This document shows positions 1-13,605 of a stretch of DNA of 64,000 nucleotides, in pieces. A model generated the notes under the pieces. That model saw only the letters and a program-made list of their open reading frames with translations. It searched no databases and had not been told where the DNA came from. The stretch's first letter is position 1. Every line of letters begins with the position of its first letter. The stretch lies in assembly GCA_013076295.1 (NCBI GenBank), contig RQOL01000532.1, positions 4,612,288 through 4,676,287 of the forward strand, written 5' to 3'. The position numbers and the translations under genes are program-made. Origin of the DNA: Sanderia malayensis (taxonomy: Eukaryota > Cnidaria > Scyphozoa > Semaeostomeae > Pelagiidae).

Positions 1-1289
1 AACTCTTATTTTTTTATCGCAATCAGTTATAAAATAAGCAGCGGTTGCCGAATTGTGTTAAATGTGAACTCGAAGTAGGACACTATTGAGCGTGTATATT
101 GCTTTTGTTTTATTATCTTGGTTTAACATATCTCGTTAGAATGCACTCCTTGTATATATATATTTTTAAGCGTTCTACACTTATGGATATAATATGTTTC
201 TAATTCTGCCATCACACTCTGAATCAGAAAGTAGGAACCTATTCAGACAATGATCGTTTTGTTTTTAGAATGATGTGGTATCAAGAGGATTGTCATCCAT
301 TGAACAGAGTGGAATCAGAGGCTAATGCATTTGTGAAAGTAGCGACCTGGCTCTTTACTCTATTGCACTGACGTGTATTCGTAGTGATATTATTTTTCCA
401 ATTGTGGTTGTGTTTTGCTATATAGCTGCATTATTCGAGCATAGCAAGAAAGCAAAGATAGCCACATATTTATTTTTCCGCGTGCTCTGTTTGCTTACGT
501 TGGTTCGATGATTTCGGGGTACGATTAGATAAACCTTGCTAACACTTGCCTAACAACAAAGTGAATAACCTTTCGGTTCTACAGTAAGATAACATTCAAC
601 CCCAGCGGTGTAAAGTCGACATGTAATTTAAATCTAAGTAAATATAGAGGATTCAATTTTTTGACATATTAAACTTTAGCATCACAAAACTATTAATGAA
701 TTCTCATCAACTATTCGACTTAGATCAGAGCTCAGGGAGTATTCAAATGAATTCTACTCTGGAGGTCCAGAACGCCACGTGAATGATAAGTATTTTTCAA
801 TTCAATTCAATTCAATTATAATGAATTCAAGCTTTTAATTACGGGGCTACATGATTAAACTTAGTTACAATTAATAAAGCTAAGGGCAAATAAAAAGAAC
901 TCAGATGAGCTATCGAGTTATTTGCCCTATTACACTGCATGCACGAAATTACATTGAATTAGAAAAGTTTACAACATTTTTTGGATAAAGATTAAGGTTA
1001 ACAAAAACAAAGTGAAGAACTAATTAATAAAAAACAAAAATAAAGAAAAAGGAAAAAAGAAAAAATGCCAAAAACCAATATTAAACCTACTATGCTCATA
1101 AATTGAGAATTGTCAGTTTTCCCGTTGTATTTATTCGTTACATTATTTTCAAGATGACAAAGGCAAGCCCACCTCTCAAATCCATTAGTTTCTCTTGCTC
1201 ATCTTTTTTAAATACAACAAGCTCCCACAAATCAGACATTTACAATTTTCTTATTTCCTGCAATTATGTTAGAGTGGTGTTATCTACCA
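1..1289. other. Noncoding upstream region, AT-rich
   Basis: No coding region, RNA gene or complete transposon could be supported here. It is AT-rich with stop codons in all frames. It lies 5' of the synaptophysin-like gene and could hold its promoter or 5' exons, but no element could be assigned. The only clear local structure is a short TTCAA microsatellite. Confidence 0.5.
796..815. repeat. (TTCAA)4 microsatellite
   Basis: Four perfect copies of the pentamer TTCAA in tandem. Confidence 0.9.
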
Positions 1290-1291
1290 TA

Positions 1292-1440
1292 CAGTAAACA
1301 CCCGCGTATAAGAACCTGTGAATTCTGCATCCAGCCTATTGTCCAACTACAATAGCTTATTGTCTTTTCTATTGTTTTGAGCAGGGATTTCAGCCTGGAA
1401 GGTTCTTAATTCATTTGTTCTTATACGCGGGTGTTTACTG
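1292..1440. mobile_element. 149-bp MITE, Tc1/mariner (pogo-like) type
   Basis: Perfect 24-bp terminal inverted repeats start CAGTAAACACCCGCG and are flanked on both sides by TA (1290-1291, 1441-1442). A CAGT start plus a TA target duplication is the established signature of pogo/Tc1-mariner non-autonomous elements. It has no coding capacity. It lies just upstream of the first recognised exon of the synaptophysin-like gene. Confidence 0.85.
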
Positions 1441-1674
1441 TATATCAGAGTAAAAGACAAAGTAAATAAAAGACAAAGAGAGTAAAAGACAAAGTGTAGG
1501 TTCCATCTCAAAACGAGGTTGTGCATAAAATATTTTTGGACTTTGGACCTCAAGCTGAGAGGCATTTTTCATCTTTCCTTGTTTGTTCGTTCTCCGCTTT
1601 CATTTTCAGCAGTCTGTTCTGTCAATTTTCTGGAGCTGGGAGGAGTCGAAACGAAGTTTGATAATTCTAATAAA

Positions 1675-3468
<1,794 letters not shown>

Positions 3469-3777
3469 TATGAACAATGTTTATATTTAATACAACATTG
3501 GACTCTTACTTTGCTGCATTTTTTTGTGCCCTCTTTTTGCACACTATATATATTTGTTTATGTATGTATTTGCTCTTGTCCACCGCTTTATGTTGCTAAA
3601 ATATTTCTTTGTATACTGGCTTGCTATTGTTGACTATTTGCCATCTATTCCTGTTTATAATCCAGACTCATTTCCTTTTAGTACATGTTGTATTCAGGGT
3701 TGGAACAGGAAAAATGACAACTTTTACTTCTTTTCTTCCCAAATATATACAAAACATAATATCCCAAGCTAAACCAA

Positions 3778-3926
3778 CAGTTTAGTTATACAGCTGTGAC
3801 TGTACCTCTGTTCTATCCCCTGAGAGTCTATTCCCATCTAAATCTCTATAAGCTTTACCTTTAAACATCCTAGATCACGTGATTGTTATACGTAAACCCG
3901 TTTCTTTCAGCAGCAACAACAACCCT
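3778..3926. repeat. Dispersed repeat A, copy 1
   Basis: About 150 bp are clearly related to 24807-24965. Both contain a GAGAGTCTATT core, a TAGATCACG(T/C)GAT motif, a TACGTAAA(C/T)CCGTT motif and a final CAACAACAAC tract, in the same order and spacing. No ORF is present. It lies 3' of the synaptophysin-like gene. The repeat class is not recognised. Confidence 0.7.
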
Positions 3927-4389
3927 TACGGTATACATCTGAATCCATTTATTGACTTATCTGCTTTTTAGTGCTTGCTTACTCCACAATAAAAGAGAAC
4001 AGTACCTCTGTAGCTTTTAATTTCTGGAACGAATTTTTATTTGGAAAACTATTGATCTGTGTAATTTTTACTTTTGTGTATTTTCAGCTGTTACTATTAT
4101 TACACTCGGCGATTGCGTTGCGACAGGTCTGACAGCTGAACCTATTAAAATTAAACTATTTTCGTTAATATTTGAAAACGTGAGCCTGACGCTTCCGCAA
4201 ATTTGTGAGGTCACAGTCATGAGTTGTGATGTTTTGCTAAAGTTGGTTTGTTTTGGAAAATGACACAAGAATGTCACGTTTTGCTTAGAGGCTTGCTGCA
4301 ATCAAAAGTAACTTTCTCGTAATTTTGCACAAGATTCAATTTCAATGTTTACCAATTACTATGGTACCTGTTTCGCTAAAAACACAACA

Positions 4390-5083
4390 TGTCACGCCCT
4401 CAAGAGTAGAGATGCAAGATATGTAATGGTAGGCAGATTGACCCAAGAAACAACAAGTTATTTATGAAACAAGTGTCTCTTGATCATAATCAATTCGTTA
4501 ACAGAACTGACAGAACGATAAACGATAGAACGATAGAACTAACTAGCTGAACAAATTACAGCGTTTAAATACAAACTTAGAATTACGTAAATTAATAAAA
4601 GAACCAATAGAAATTGAGAATAACAGGAAAGATGAATAAGAAGTGAAAGATTGAAATATGCATTCATGGCTATAACGAAGTAGAAATATACGTAAAATAT
4701 GACTAATCATAAGAACCGAACAAGTTGAAAAACAAGTTAGTCATGCGAGAAAGGAAAGAAAGATTATCATTGAGTAAAGGGTGTGAGGCAAATACTTAAC
4801 AAAGAAGAAAATATATCGTAATGAATGAACGAAAGGAGAGTGTCGTGACAGATACAAGGCGAGCAGATGACCATTATTGACGTCGATGTCGTCTATTTAT
4901 GTGGTAAGTAAAGCGTAGAAAATATATTTTTAAAGCTACAACTTATATATACGTGGTTATAACGATAACAAATAAAGTTTACGTGTCCATATCTACGTGG
5001 ATAATACCTTTACTCGTGCAACTAACTTAGCCACAGTATGGACAAAACAAAGTGTCCTTTATGAATATAAAATTACTATGACA
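4390..5083 (+). mobile_element. LTR-like element of the TGTCACGCCCTC family, split by a solo LTR
   Basis: It begins TGTCACGCCCTCAAGAGTAG and ends ATGACA. After removing the nested solo LTR (4422-4850), the next conserved block (GGCGAGCAGATGA) follows as in the copies at 28577 and 42099. The three copies share the first ~60 bp and then diverge, so they are probably subfamilies of one LTR. No convincing target duplication is seen (CAACA versus AATAC), so the edges are tentative. The right end abuts a BEL integrase remnant. Confidence 0.55.
4422..4850 (-). mobile_element. Solo LTR, same gypsy family as the element at 62764
   Basis: The reverse complement matches the LTR at 62764-63207 over essentially its whole length, with small indels; this copy has fewer ATCGTTCT repeats. 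It is bounded by TG...CA and by GATA on both sides (4418-4421, 4851-4854). No internal sequence remains, so this is a recombined solo LTR. It sits inside the TGTCACGCCCTC-family LTR. Confidence 0.85.
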
Positions 5084-7070
5084 AATACTCTTGTTTACAG
5101 TTGGTAGCAAAGATGTCTCCAAGACTTGGCACACATTTCCAGTGTTTTTCGGCATTGCAATGCTGCTGTTGAAAGTCTCCTTCAGGAGCAGACAATCTAT
5201 CAAACTTCTGTGTCAGTAATGTGGCCGGTGACAGTACTATAGGCAAGTCTGGATCCGTGGAGATATCCACGAGAGGCCTCGAATTTATTATTTCATGGCT
5301 TCGCAAAGAACTGTGGTTAGAATCTCGTGCGTCAGTTCTTTTTCTTTTAACAGTATGGGGTGAAGGATTTTTTTGGTAACTCCAATCATTATCTCCCTGG
5401 TCCCACCCATGCGAGGAGCCTTTGAAGGGGCGGAAATCCAGTTACAATTTCTTTTCTGAGCTAGTTGTCTTACTTTGTTGTTCAGCAATAAGGTCAAGCT
5501 CATTGGCTGTTCCTACAAAGTTAGTGCTTTGATCGGATCTAAGGATTTTGCAGGACCTCTAAAGGGAAAAAATCTGCAAAGAGCATTAATAATGTAAGTT
5601 GTCCCAAATATTTCAATGTGAACAGCTCTTGAGAAAATGCAAGTAAACATGACCGCCCATCTTTTGCTGTTAGCAGACTCTAGTTCTTCTTGCCATGACT
5701 TCCCACGGACCGAAGACATCCAAGCCGACACTTGTGAATGCTGGGCATGGTGTCATACGGCCTGCTCGCAGATCCGCCATTTTCTGGGTGGTGATCGTGT
5801 ATCTGAGTTTCTTGCAAGCAACACAGTTTCTAATAATAGAAGACATCAAGCCTTTGCTTTTTGTGATCTAGACACGGGAACTTCAGATGACACCTTATGT
5901 TATTTTGTGTCCTTGATGTTTTTTCTTCATTGTAACAACGGGGCATCAATTTTGCGAAGTGACGATTCTGTGGGAAAACAACTGGGTGTCGCTGATCTAA
6001 TGGAATTTCCTGCTTCGTGTAACAGACCGTCTTAGGAACGGTGCGAGGCTTCTGATGGATTTCCCTTTTTTCATGTTCTTGTCGTTTTGCAGCAATTTTA
6101 GTTCTTGTCGGTAGCTCTCAGCTTTAACAACTTTGAAAATTACAGTTGAAGCTGAACTCCAGTTCTCGTCCTGAAAACCTCTAGAAACTTGGATCAACAT
6201 GGCGAATTCCTTTGCAGCTCGAGAAACTCATACATCTGTGGCCGCCAAGGTTGAGTGACTGCAAAGCCGTTTTGAAAACAGTAGATTCTTGTCTCACTTC
6301 GGAATCAGAGTCTGGCTCGACAAGGTCAAACTCTCAAGCCTCTTTTTCGTTTTAGCACCCATGGCTTTGATTCAGGGATGTGGGACCTTCAAGCCAATTG
6401 CTTCTACTAAGATCCGTAGCTGATGATGGCCTTGAAACAGTATCCTCAGGATTGTTGACTGTGCTTACATAATGCCATTGCTTGGGGTTGGTTGATTGTC
6501 GAATCCTGTTGATTCTATTCGCTACGTAAGTATAAAAGCGAAATTATGTGTTATTCATGTAGCCAAATCTGGCTATCTTTGTAGAAAATCATTTGTTGAA
6601 GTGGAAAATCAATCTCTTTGCCGATTGTTCCTAACATCTCTACAACTAGGATTGCAGCGAAAAGTTCCAGTCTAGGAATGGCCTGGGCTGCTTTGGGAGG
6701 GCCCCTTGACTTGGCAATAACAAAATCTATTTTCTAAATCTACTCTCGCTGTCATAGAAGACTCTTAAATAGATGACTGCACCAATGGGCGCTGTAGACG
6801 CATCAAAAAATATAGGCAGTTCTACCTTTGCAACAGTCTTCAGTGATGAGTCCATGTAGCATCTTCGTGGTGATAAATTGTTGAGATCTTCAAGAGAGGA
6901 TACCAATGCATTCCATTTTGCTTTCTTTTCTGGCTCGATTGGGTCGTCCCATGGTTCTGTTCCAGCTGACAGATCTCTGACAAGCAATCGTTCTTCTAGA
7001 GTGACTGGTGCTACAAGACCCAATGGATCGTATACCCTGTTGACCATTGACAGTAAACCTTTTCGTGTAA
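5084..7070 (-). pseudogene. BEL/Pao pol remnant 1, RNase H to integrase half
   Basis: Read on the minus strand, it starts at a reverse-transcriptase thumb motif YDPLGLVAPVTL (near 7020). It passes through an RNase H-like core with FFDASTAPIGAV (near 6790), a WHYVST..NPEDT linker (near 6470), an integrase zinc-type CVAC pair (near 5810) and the core VGLDVFGPW (near 5720). It ends with MGGTREIMIGVTKKIL and INSRPL near 5270-5400. This order is that of BEL/Pao retrotransposon pol, which encodes the enzymes for reverse transcription and chromosomal insertion. Many stops and frameshifts break it. The upstream half continues at 16027-16735 beyond two insertions; the 8-bp duplication at 7063-7070 marks the cut. 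No LTRs were recognised. Confidence 0.85.
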
Positions 7071-7232
7071 GTAGGAGAGGGAGTGGGCGTCCTAGGACAC
7101 GCATGCGCAGTAGAATTTTTTATTTATTTTAGTGTTAAGATCACGCATGCGCGAGAGTCTTCGAGAATTGAAAAGAGCATGAACAGTAAAAAATAATCGA
7201 AAACGATAACGGGAGGTTGTGGAAAGTTAGTT
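7071..7232 (+). repeat. Left TIR of the 8-kb composite element
   Basis: A 162-bp inverted match to 14894-15056. It includes two CGCATGCG-type palindromic motifs and a TTTTTTATTTATTTT tract. Confidence 0.9.
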
Positions 7233-8508
7233 ACGTAGTAAAGTAAGCCAAAGAATTACGCAGATTCTGACCGATGTTTCCAAAACTCTTAGAAACAAGA
7301 ATTCTTCTCCATCCTTCTGCATCTAGGCCTGACGGACCACTAGAGCCTCTCGTCTGCATTGCTGCTTTCATAATTATGGAATCATCCAGGTTCTCGAAAA
7401 ACACGGGGTCGACAAAAGGTATTGGACCTTGTAGCAAAACACTTTCATCAATATCTGCTGCTTGGGGATGTTTTTTTTGCAATTCCAGGATGGTATCATT
7501 AGACAAAGGCAGAACACCACCTCGTGTGGACTGATCAAGTAGGTTCAAAGCAGCTTTTACTTTGCCTTCAAGCATTAGTTTCGAGAAAGTCTTAGCGAGT
7601 TGTTCATCAGTCAACTCCTTTCGAGAAGATTTCAAATGCTTCTGAATGGCCCTCACTTCTCTCAGAATAGCTTCAAAGTCACCAGAATGCCACAAGGCTA
7701 GGCGGCGAGAAAGACACAATGTATGTTGCTTTGATGTAGACTTATAAGATGGCTTTTGTAGAAGGAGAGCGGGCATCACCATAACAACTTTCATGGCAAT
7801 ATCTTTGAAATTTATTGCATCACTATTCCAGTGATCGAACCATTTTACCAACTCGTGGACAAACTTCTTGCCTTCCGAACCTGAGGGAAGTTTGAAAAGA
7901 TTTCTCCTCCAAAACACAATTTCATTATAGATTGAATCGAATTTAACAATAAGATCTTGAAAAGTATGATTTCCCCAAATTTGTAACTCTTGTAAAGCAG
8001 GAGGATCAGAATCCTGAGTTTGTTGATATTTTGGCATAACTGTTGATTGTTGTTGAGCTTTGAGTGTTGCATTGATGTTTTGTTTCTTTAAACATGTTCT
8101 CAAGTGAATTGAACGCCCGTGTTCTGAAGAAAATGCACGAGGACATAGCGAGCATTGATACGATTTTGATTGCATAGGCGCAGAAGAATGTGGCGTCAAG
8201 TTCGAGTTCCATTGATGCGACGAGGTATCGTTCGAAAAAGTCGTTGGATTTGAAATAGAATTTGAACAAAGTTCAGTGCTAACTTCACTATCAATCCCAA
8301 TATTATTACTTGAATTTGAAATAGAACTGATAAAACTAGATATTTTACCACAAGATTGCAAGTGCTTGCTTAGACTACTGTTTGTTCGGAACAATCGGCT
8401 ACATAAATTGCAAAGGAAATCTTCTTTCGGATTAACCAACACAGAATCAATGTGATAAATCAATTTTGTCAGATAATGAAGCACAAGGTTGTTTGCAATT
8501 ATCAACAT
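7231..8508 (-). pseudogene. N-terminal part of a zinc-finger reverse-transcriptase ORF (restriction-endonuclease LINE type)
   Basis: An open frame of 425 residues. Two CCHC fingers are seen (C-x2-C...H-x4-C), starting CNLCSRLF at about residue 33 and CSLCPRAF at about residue 118. A long helical linker follows, then a GGVLPL block and a GSSGPSGLDAEGWRR motif near the C-terminus. The last motif resembles the entry to the RT domain (the GPDG-type motif 0) in R2/NeSL-like non-LTR elements, which are known to carry N-terminal fingers and a C-terminal restriction-like endonuclease. The polymerase core itself is missing: the frame runs into the left TIR at 7232 and stops. It is therefore a truncated cargo fragment, not a working enzyme. 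The family assignment is from recalled motif patterns and is moderate. Confidence 0.6.
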
Positions 8509-8768
8509 TTAGATGACTTACTTCACCATCAGTAACTGATAAGTCTTGTACAGCAGCGAAATCCATTATGATAGCATACTGCACAATCTGCAGGCGTACT
8601 ACTGCCAATACCAAAGCAGATCCAAAATACAAGTTGAAGAAAATACAACAAATAAACAAACCAGACGAAATCGCCAAATGAACAAAAATGATCCAGATAA
8701 GTCGTTTTGCAACCAAAAACTATATTTAGGTGACTTCACCGAAGATATCGGCAGCCGGCAGCAAAATA

Positions 8769-10379
8769 CGCTCTTTAACCGGAAATGAATTTTCATTGGC
8801 TAACGCGATTTTTCTTAGCGACGTGGTAGCAACGGGTCTGGCCATGGATCTTCACAGTGAAAAACCTATGGAGCTGCGCCCAACTCATGTTTTAAAAGTG
8901 GGTTTTATCGCGTTATTTTGGCAAAATATTGAAAAAATATGCTTTTCTTGCGGGTTCGTATATGATATTTCGAATTTGTCAAGTTTTTTTGTCTATTTTT
9001 GTTTCTCGGCTGTATTTTGCGGTGTGTCAAAATGTGCCCTATATATACAAAATTTAGGCCCGTCCGCTAATCAATTGGTCAGTAACTCAATTTTTGGGGT
9101 TATGTTTCATTTCGATTCAGCAAATGATGAATTGCAGAAAACACTAATCATAAATAATAATCATTTTGAGGAAAATGGTGCGGGGTTGTGCTGTCTTGGT
9201 TAATTTTCAAACGCCCCTTGTGGAAGCTAATGTTTTACAGACAAGGTACATCAAATCAAATCAATATGCAGCTCTGAGTTGTTCTGTGTCCATATAACAA
9301 AAGGGCCCATTCAAGACTGACTGATAGCAGTGCAACTGGCATTAAAAACTAGCAATTTAATTCTCTATCCAAGTTTACATTTTTGCAAGTTAGAAACTAT
9401 CCTCTTTAACTTAGACCTTCAGTTAAGCCTGAGCAATCTTCTCGAATGTGCTACTTCAATAGAGTCATTTGATCTCCAAGGTCCCTCTTACTTTTATTAG
9501 AGGGTGTTTCAGTGATACCATCCAGGGTGCACCTTATTAGTATACTTGGAAAAAGGTCCAAGCCAGTTGGTCGAATGTTATTTCCTGTGACTTTCATATA
9601 TTACTCAAGCAAGTGTTTTATACATTTGAACCTTATATTATTCCATCTTTCATCCCCAATGGGATCAAGTACAAGCTGAACTGACATCAGCCCTTATTGA
9701 ATGGACCCATTTTGTAATATGGACAGCAAAACAGCTCAAAACTATTGATGTAGCAAAAGAGAATTTACTTGGAAAAATGCCATCTATATATTTGCAAAAT
9801 TTCTGAAATGGGTGAGATTATGCCATCCTACTATCAAAAAAGGTCAAAATCAATTAAAGAAAAATATAACATTTACGAATGCGCAATTCATCTGCACTCC
9901 TCATACAAGTGAAACATAACATTTCATTTCGTACATTAGCTGCGTTTGAAAACTAACGGGTGTTTGAAAACTAACCGAGATAGCACGAACCCGCAATATT
10001 TATGATTAGTATTTTCTAGAATTCTGTATTTCCTCGATTGAAATGAAGTATATAACCCTAAGAGTTGAGTTTACTGACCAATTGACTGGCGGACGAGCCT
10101 AAATTTGGTATGTTTTGACAAGGCGCAAAATAAAACCCAGAAGTGAAAAATGTTTGAAAAAACTTGACAAATTTGAAATATCATATACGAACCCGCAAGA
10201 AAAACATATTTTCTTCAATATTTTACCAAAATAACGCGATAAAACCCACTTTTAAAACATGAGTTAGGCGCAGCTCCATAGGCTTTTCACTGTGAAGATG
10301 CATGGCCAGATCCGTTGCTACCACGTCGCTAAGAAAAATCGCATTAGCCAATGAAAATTCATTTCCGGTTAAAGAACGC
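8769..10379. mobile_element. 1.6-kb nested TIR element without transposase
   Basis: Inverted arms of about 330 bp (8769-9103 and 10053-10379) match closely. The outer edge is CTTTAACCGGAAATGAATTTTCATTGGC and the arms contain TGGCAAAATATTGAAAAAATATG-like sequence. The ~950-bp middle has no convincing ORF. No clear target duplication was found (ATA is possible), so the exact ends are uncertain by a few bases. It lies between the RT fragment and the palindrome of the composite element. Confidence 0.75.
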
Positions 10380-10876
10380 ATAACAATTAATCAGATCTTT
10401 TCTTCACAGCTAGAAATACACGTCCGTCCGCCGTGAAATTCAATTCATTATTCACAATCCGAAGACTCGAAACCGAAATAAGTAATCCCCTCGGGGAAAT
10501 CGCCCTGACGTCATATTCAAAAGATTTTTCCAGAGGCAGAAAAATTCCTGCAATCTGATTGGCTAATGAAGATGACTCAGCAAAATTAGGAAATCACTGA
10601 GCCCCACATTCGAAAGATTTTTCCAGAAGCGGGGAAATCCCCTGACGTCACATTGAAAGATTTTTCTAGAAACAGAAAATCTCTGTAATCTGATTGGCTG
10701 ATAGCCAAGATTTCGAGTCACTTTAAAACAAAACTTGAAATGGACATTATTCAAAACAAAATGTGCAAGCTGTTGAAGAAACTATTTTAACACGTTTCAA
10801 GAAGAAAGACGCCATGAAAAAGAGACCATTTTCTTCATTAGCAAACAATAATATCTAAACCTTTTTATAAGCATTG

Positions 10877-11406
10877 TTATATCCTACTATATGGAAATGC
10901 TGGAGTACTATTAAATACAAGTTCATTCACAGCAGCATCCTCAGAATCACTAGCTTCCTCTTCTTCGTCATTCTTTGCTTGACGTATGATGAGATATTTT
11001 CTTTTCTCAACAGCATAATCTAAGGCCTCTTGCATATCCATATCATCTTCCCTCTGTGCTTTTTGCATCGTTGCTATAACTGCAGTTACAACAGCATCAT
11101 TTTCAAAACTTCTATTGTATAAAAATTTACGTTTGAAAACTTGCAATATGTTTTCATCTTCATGAACTTCCTTACGCATGGAAGGCCATACATTCCCTAA
11201 AGGAAGATCCTCCTTATTGTTGACAGTTTCATCATTACCATGATCACTTTCAACTTCTATCTCATCATCTGAGTCAGACTCTTCACTGCTTTCCCGTCGT
11301 GCATCTCTTCTTCATGTCGTGTAACATTACTTTTATACTTGGAAGAAAATTCACATTGATCAACTTCATCTGCATTACTCTCTTCTTTCTGCATCATCAA
11401 ATTCAT
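10877..11406 (-). pseudogene. Left-arm copy of the foldback zinc-finger/acidic ORF, frameshifted
   Basis: This is the inverted counterpart of the intact ORF at 13606-14106. The last 100 codons are open and nearly identical. Near 11297 it has a 2-bp net insertion (GCACGACGGGAAAGC against GCACGAGGAGAGC) that shifts the frame. The first codons are also replaced, so the first two finger cysteines are only partly preserved. Only the right-arm copy could make the full product. Confidence 0.8.
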
Positions 11407-13440
11407 AGTCATTACTGATCATCAGTTGATCTTTAGCTAATCCTTGATAATCCTAGCCAATCATACCTAATCATTAGCTGATCACGAGTTTATCCTTAAC
11501 TGATCCTCAGTGACCCTTATAGTCATTCATAGTCATTACTGATCATCAGTTGATCCTTAGCTGGTCCTAACTAATCCTTACCAATCATACTTAATCATTA
11601 GCAGATCATCAGTTGATCCTTAACTGATCCTTACGAATCCTTACTAATCATTCTTAATCATTATCTGATCATCAGTAGATCTTTTACTGATCCTTGATAA
11701 TCCTAGCCAATCATACCTAATCATTAGCTGATCACGAGTTCATCCTTAACTGATCCTCAGTGATCCTTATGGTCATTCATAGTCATTACTGACCATCAGT
11801 TGATCCTTAGCTGATCCTCACCAATCCTTACCAATCATACATAATCATTACCTGATCATCAGTTGATCCTTAGCTGATCCTCACTAATCCTTACCAATCA
11901 TACTTAATCATTAGCAGATCATCAGTTGATCCTTAACTGATCCTTGCTAGTTCTTATCAATCTTTCCTAATCATCATCTGATCATCAGCTGATCCTTACT
12001 AGTCCTTACCAATCATTCCTAATCAATACCTGATCCTTAGTTGTTCCTTAACTAATCCTTACGAATCCTTACTAATCATTCTTAATCATTACCTCATCAT
12101 AAGTTGATCCTTAACAGATCCTTCTAATCCTAATTATTCATTACTAATCATAGCTAGTCATTACATAATCATTAGTTGATCTTTAACCGATCCTGGCTTT
12201 ATCCATTCAACATTTATCCTTACTAATAATTTCTTATCATAACCCAATCCTTGTTAATCCTTGCCCAGATTTTATTAATCTTCAGTTGATCCCGGTTCTG
12301 TACTGAACACCCTCCACAGTACTGCTGAAGATTAATAAAATCTAGGCAAGGATTAATAAGGATTGGGTTATGATAAGAAATTATTAGTCAGGATTAGTAA
12401 GGATAAATGTTGAATGGATAAAGCCAGGATCAGTTAAAGATCAACTAATGATTATGTAATGACTAGCTATGATTAGTAATGAATAGTTAGGATTAGAAGG
12501 ATCTGTTAAGGATCAACTAATGATGAGGTAATGATTAAGAATGATTAGTAAGGATTCGTAAGGATTAGTTAAGGAACAACTAAGGATCAGGTAGTAATTA
12601 GGAATGATTGGTAAGGACTAGTAAGGATCAACTGATGATCAGATGATGATTAAGTATGATTGGTAAGGATTAGTGAGGATCAGCTAAGGATCAACTGATG
12701 AACAGGTAATGATTATGAATGACTATAAGGATCACTGAGGATCAGTTAAGGATAAACTCGTGATCAGCTAATGATTAGGTATGATAGGCTAGGATTATCA
12801 AGGATTAGCTAAAGATCAACTGATGATCAGTAATGACTATGAATGATTGTATGGATTATCAAGGATCAGCTAAGGATCAACTGATGATCAGTAATGACTA
12901 TGAATGACTATAAGGATCACTGAGGATCAGTTAAGGATAAACTCGTGATCAGCTAATGATTAGGTATGATTGGCTAGGATTATCAAGGATTAGCTAAAGA
13001 TCAACTGATGATCAGTAATGACTATGAATGACTGTAAGGATTATCAAGGATCAGCTAAGGATCAACTGATGATCAGTAATGACTATGAATGACTATAAGG
13101 ATCACTGAGGATCAGTTAAGGATAAACTCGTGATCAGCTAATGTTTAGGTATGATTGGCTAGGATTATCAAGGATTAGCTAAAGATCAACTGATGATCAG
13201 TAATGACTATGAATGACTGTAAGGATTATCAAGGATCAGTTAAGGATCTTCTGATGATCAGGTAATGAATAGGTATGATTGGTAAGGATTAGTAAGGATC
13301 AGTGAAGGATCAACTAATGATCAGGTAATGATTAGGAATGATAATCAAGAATGTATTGAGGATCAAGTATTGAGAAGGTAATGACTAGGAATGATTAGCT
13401 AGAATGGAGTAGTCATTAATCAGGATTAGTTAGCATTTTC
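11407..13440. repeat. GATC-rich satellite spanning the palindrome centre
   Basis: Degenerate short units of the type CTGATCCTTAACTGATCATCAGTTGATCC read on one strand left of 12310 and on the other strand to the right. A higher-order ~180-bp unit repeats at about 12710, 12890 and 13070 in the right arm. No ORF is present. Confidence 0.85.
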
Positions 13441-13605
13441 CAAGGATTAAGTTTTGTTTATTCGGAAATATCGTTCAGTGCGAGGGCAGAATCCCTCTCC
13501 CGTATCATATTGAATGGAGGAACTTATCTATAAAATCAAGCGAGTTGAGACTCTAGAATTCAGGGATTTAAGAGTTAGTTGGTAATTATAAGTAAACAGC
13601 TAGCC

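Noticed and set aside
4068..4301. 77-codon minus-strand ORF
   Set aside because: No homology or context; overlaps noncoding repeat-rich DNA.
8447..8796. Small overlapping ORFs upstream of the RT fragment
   Set aside because: Hydrophobic low-complexity frames on both strands with no family resemblance; treated as shadows.
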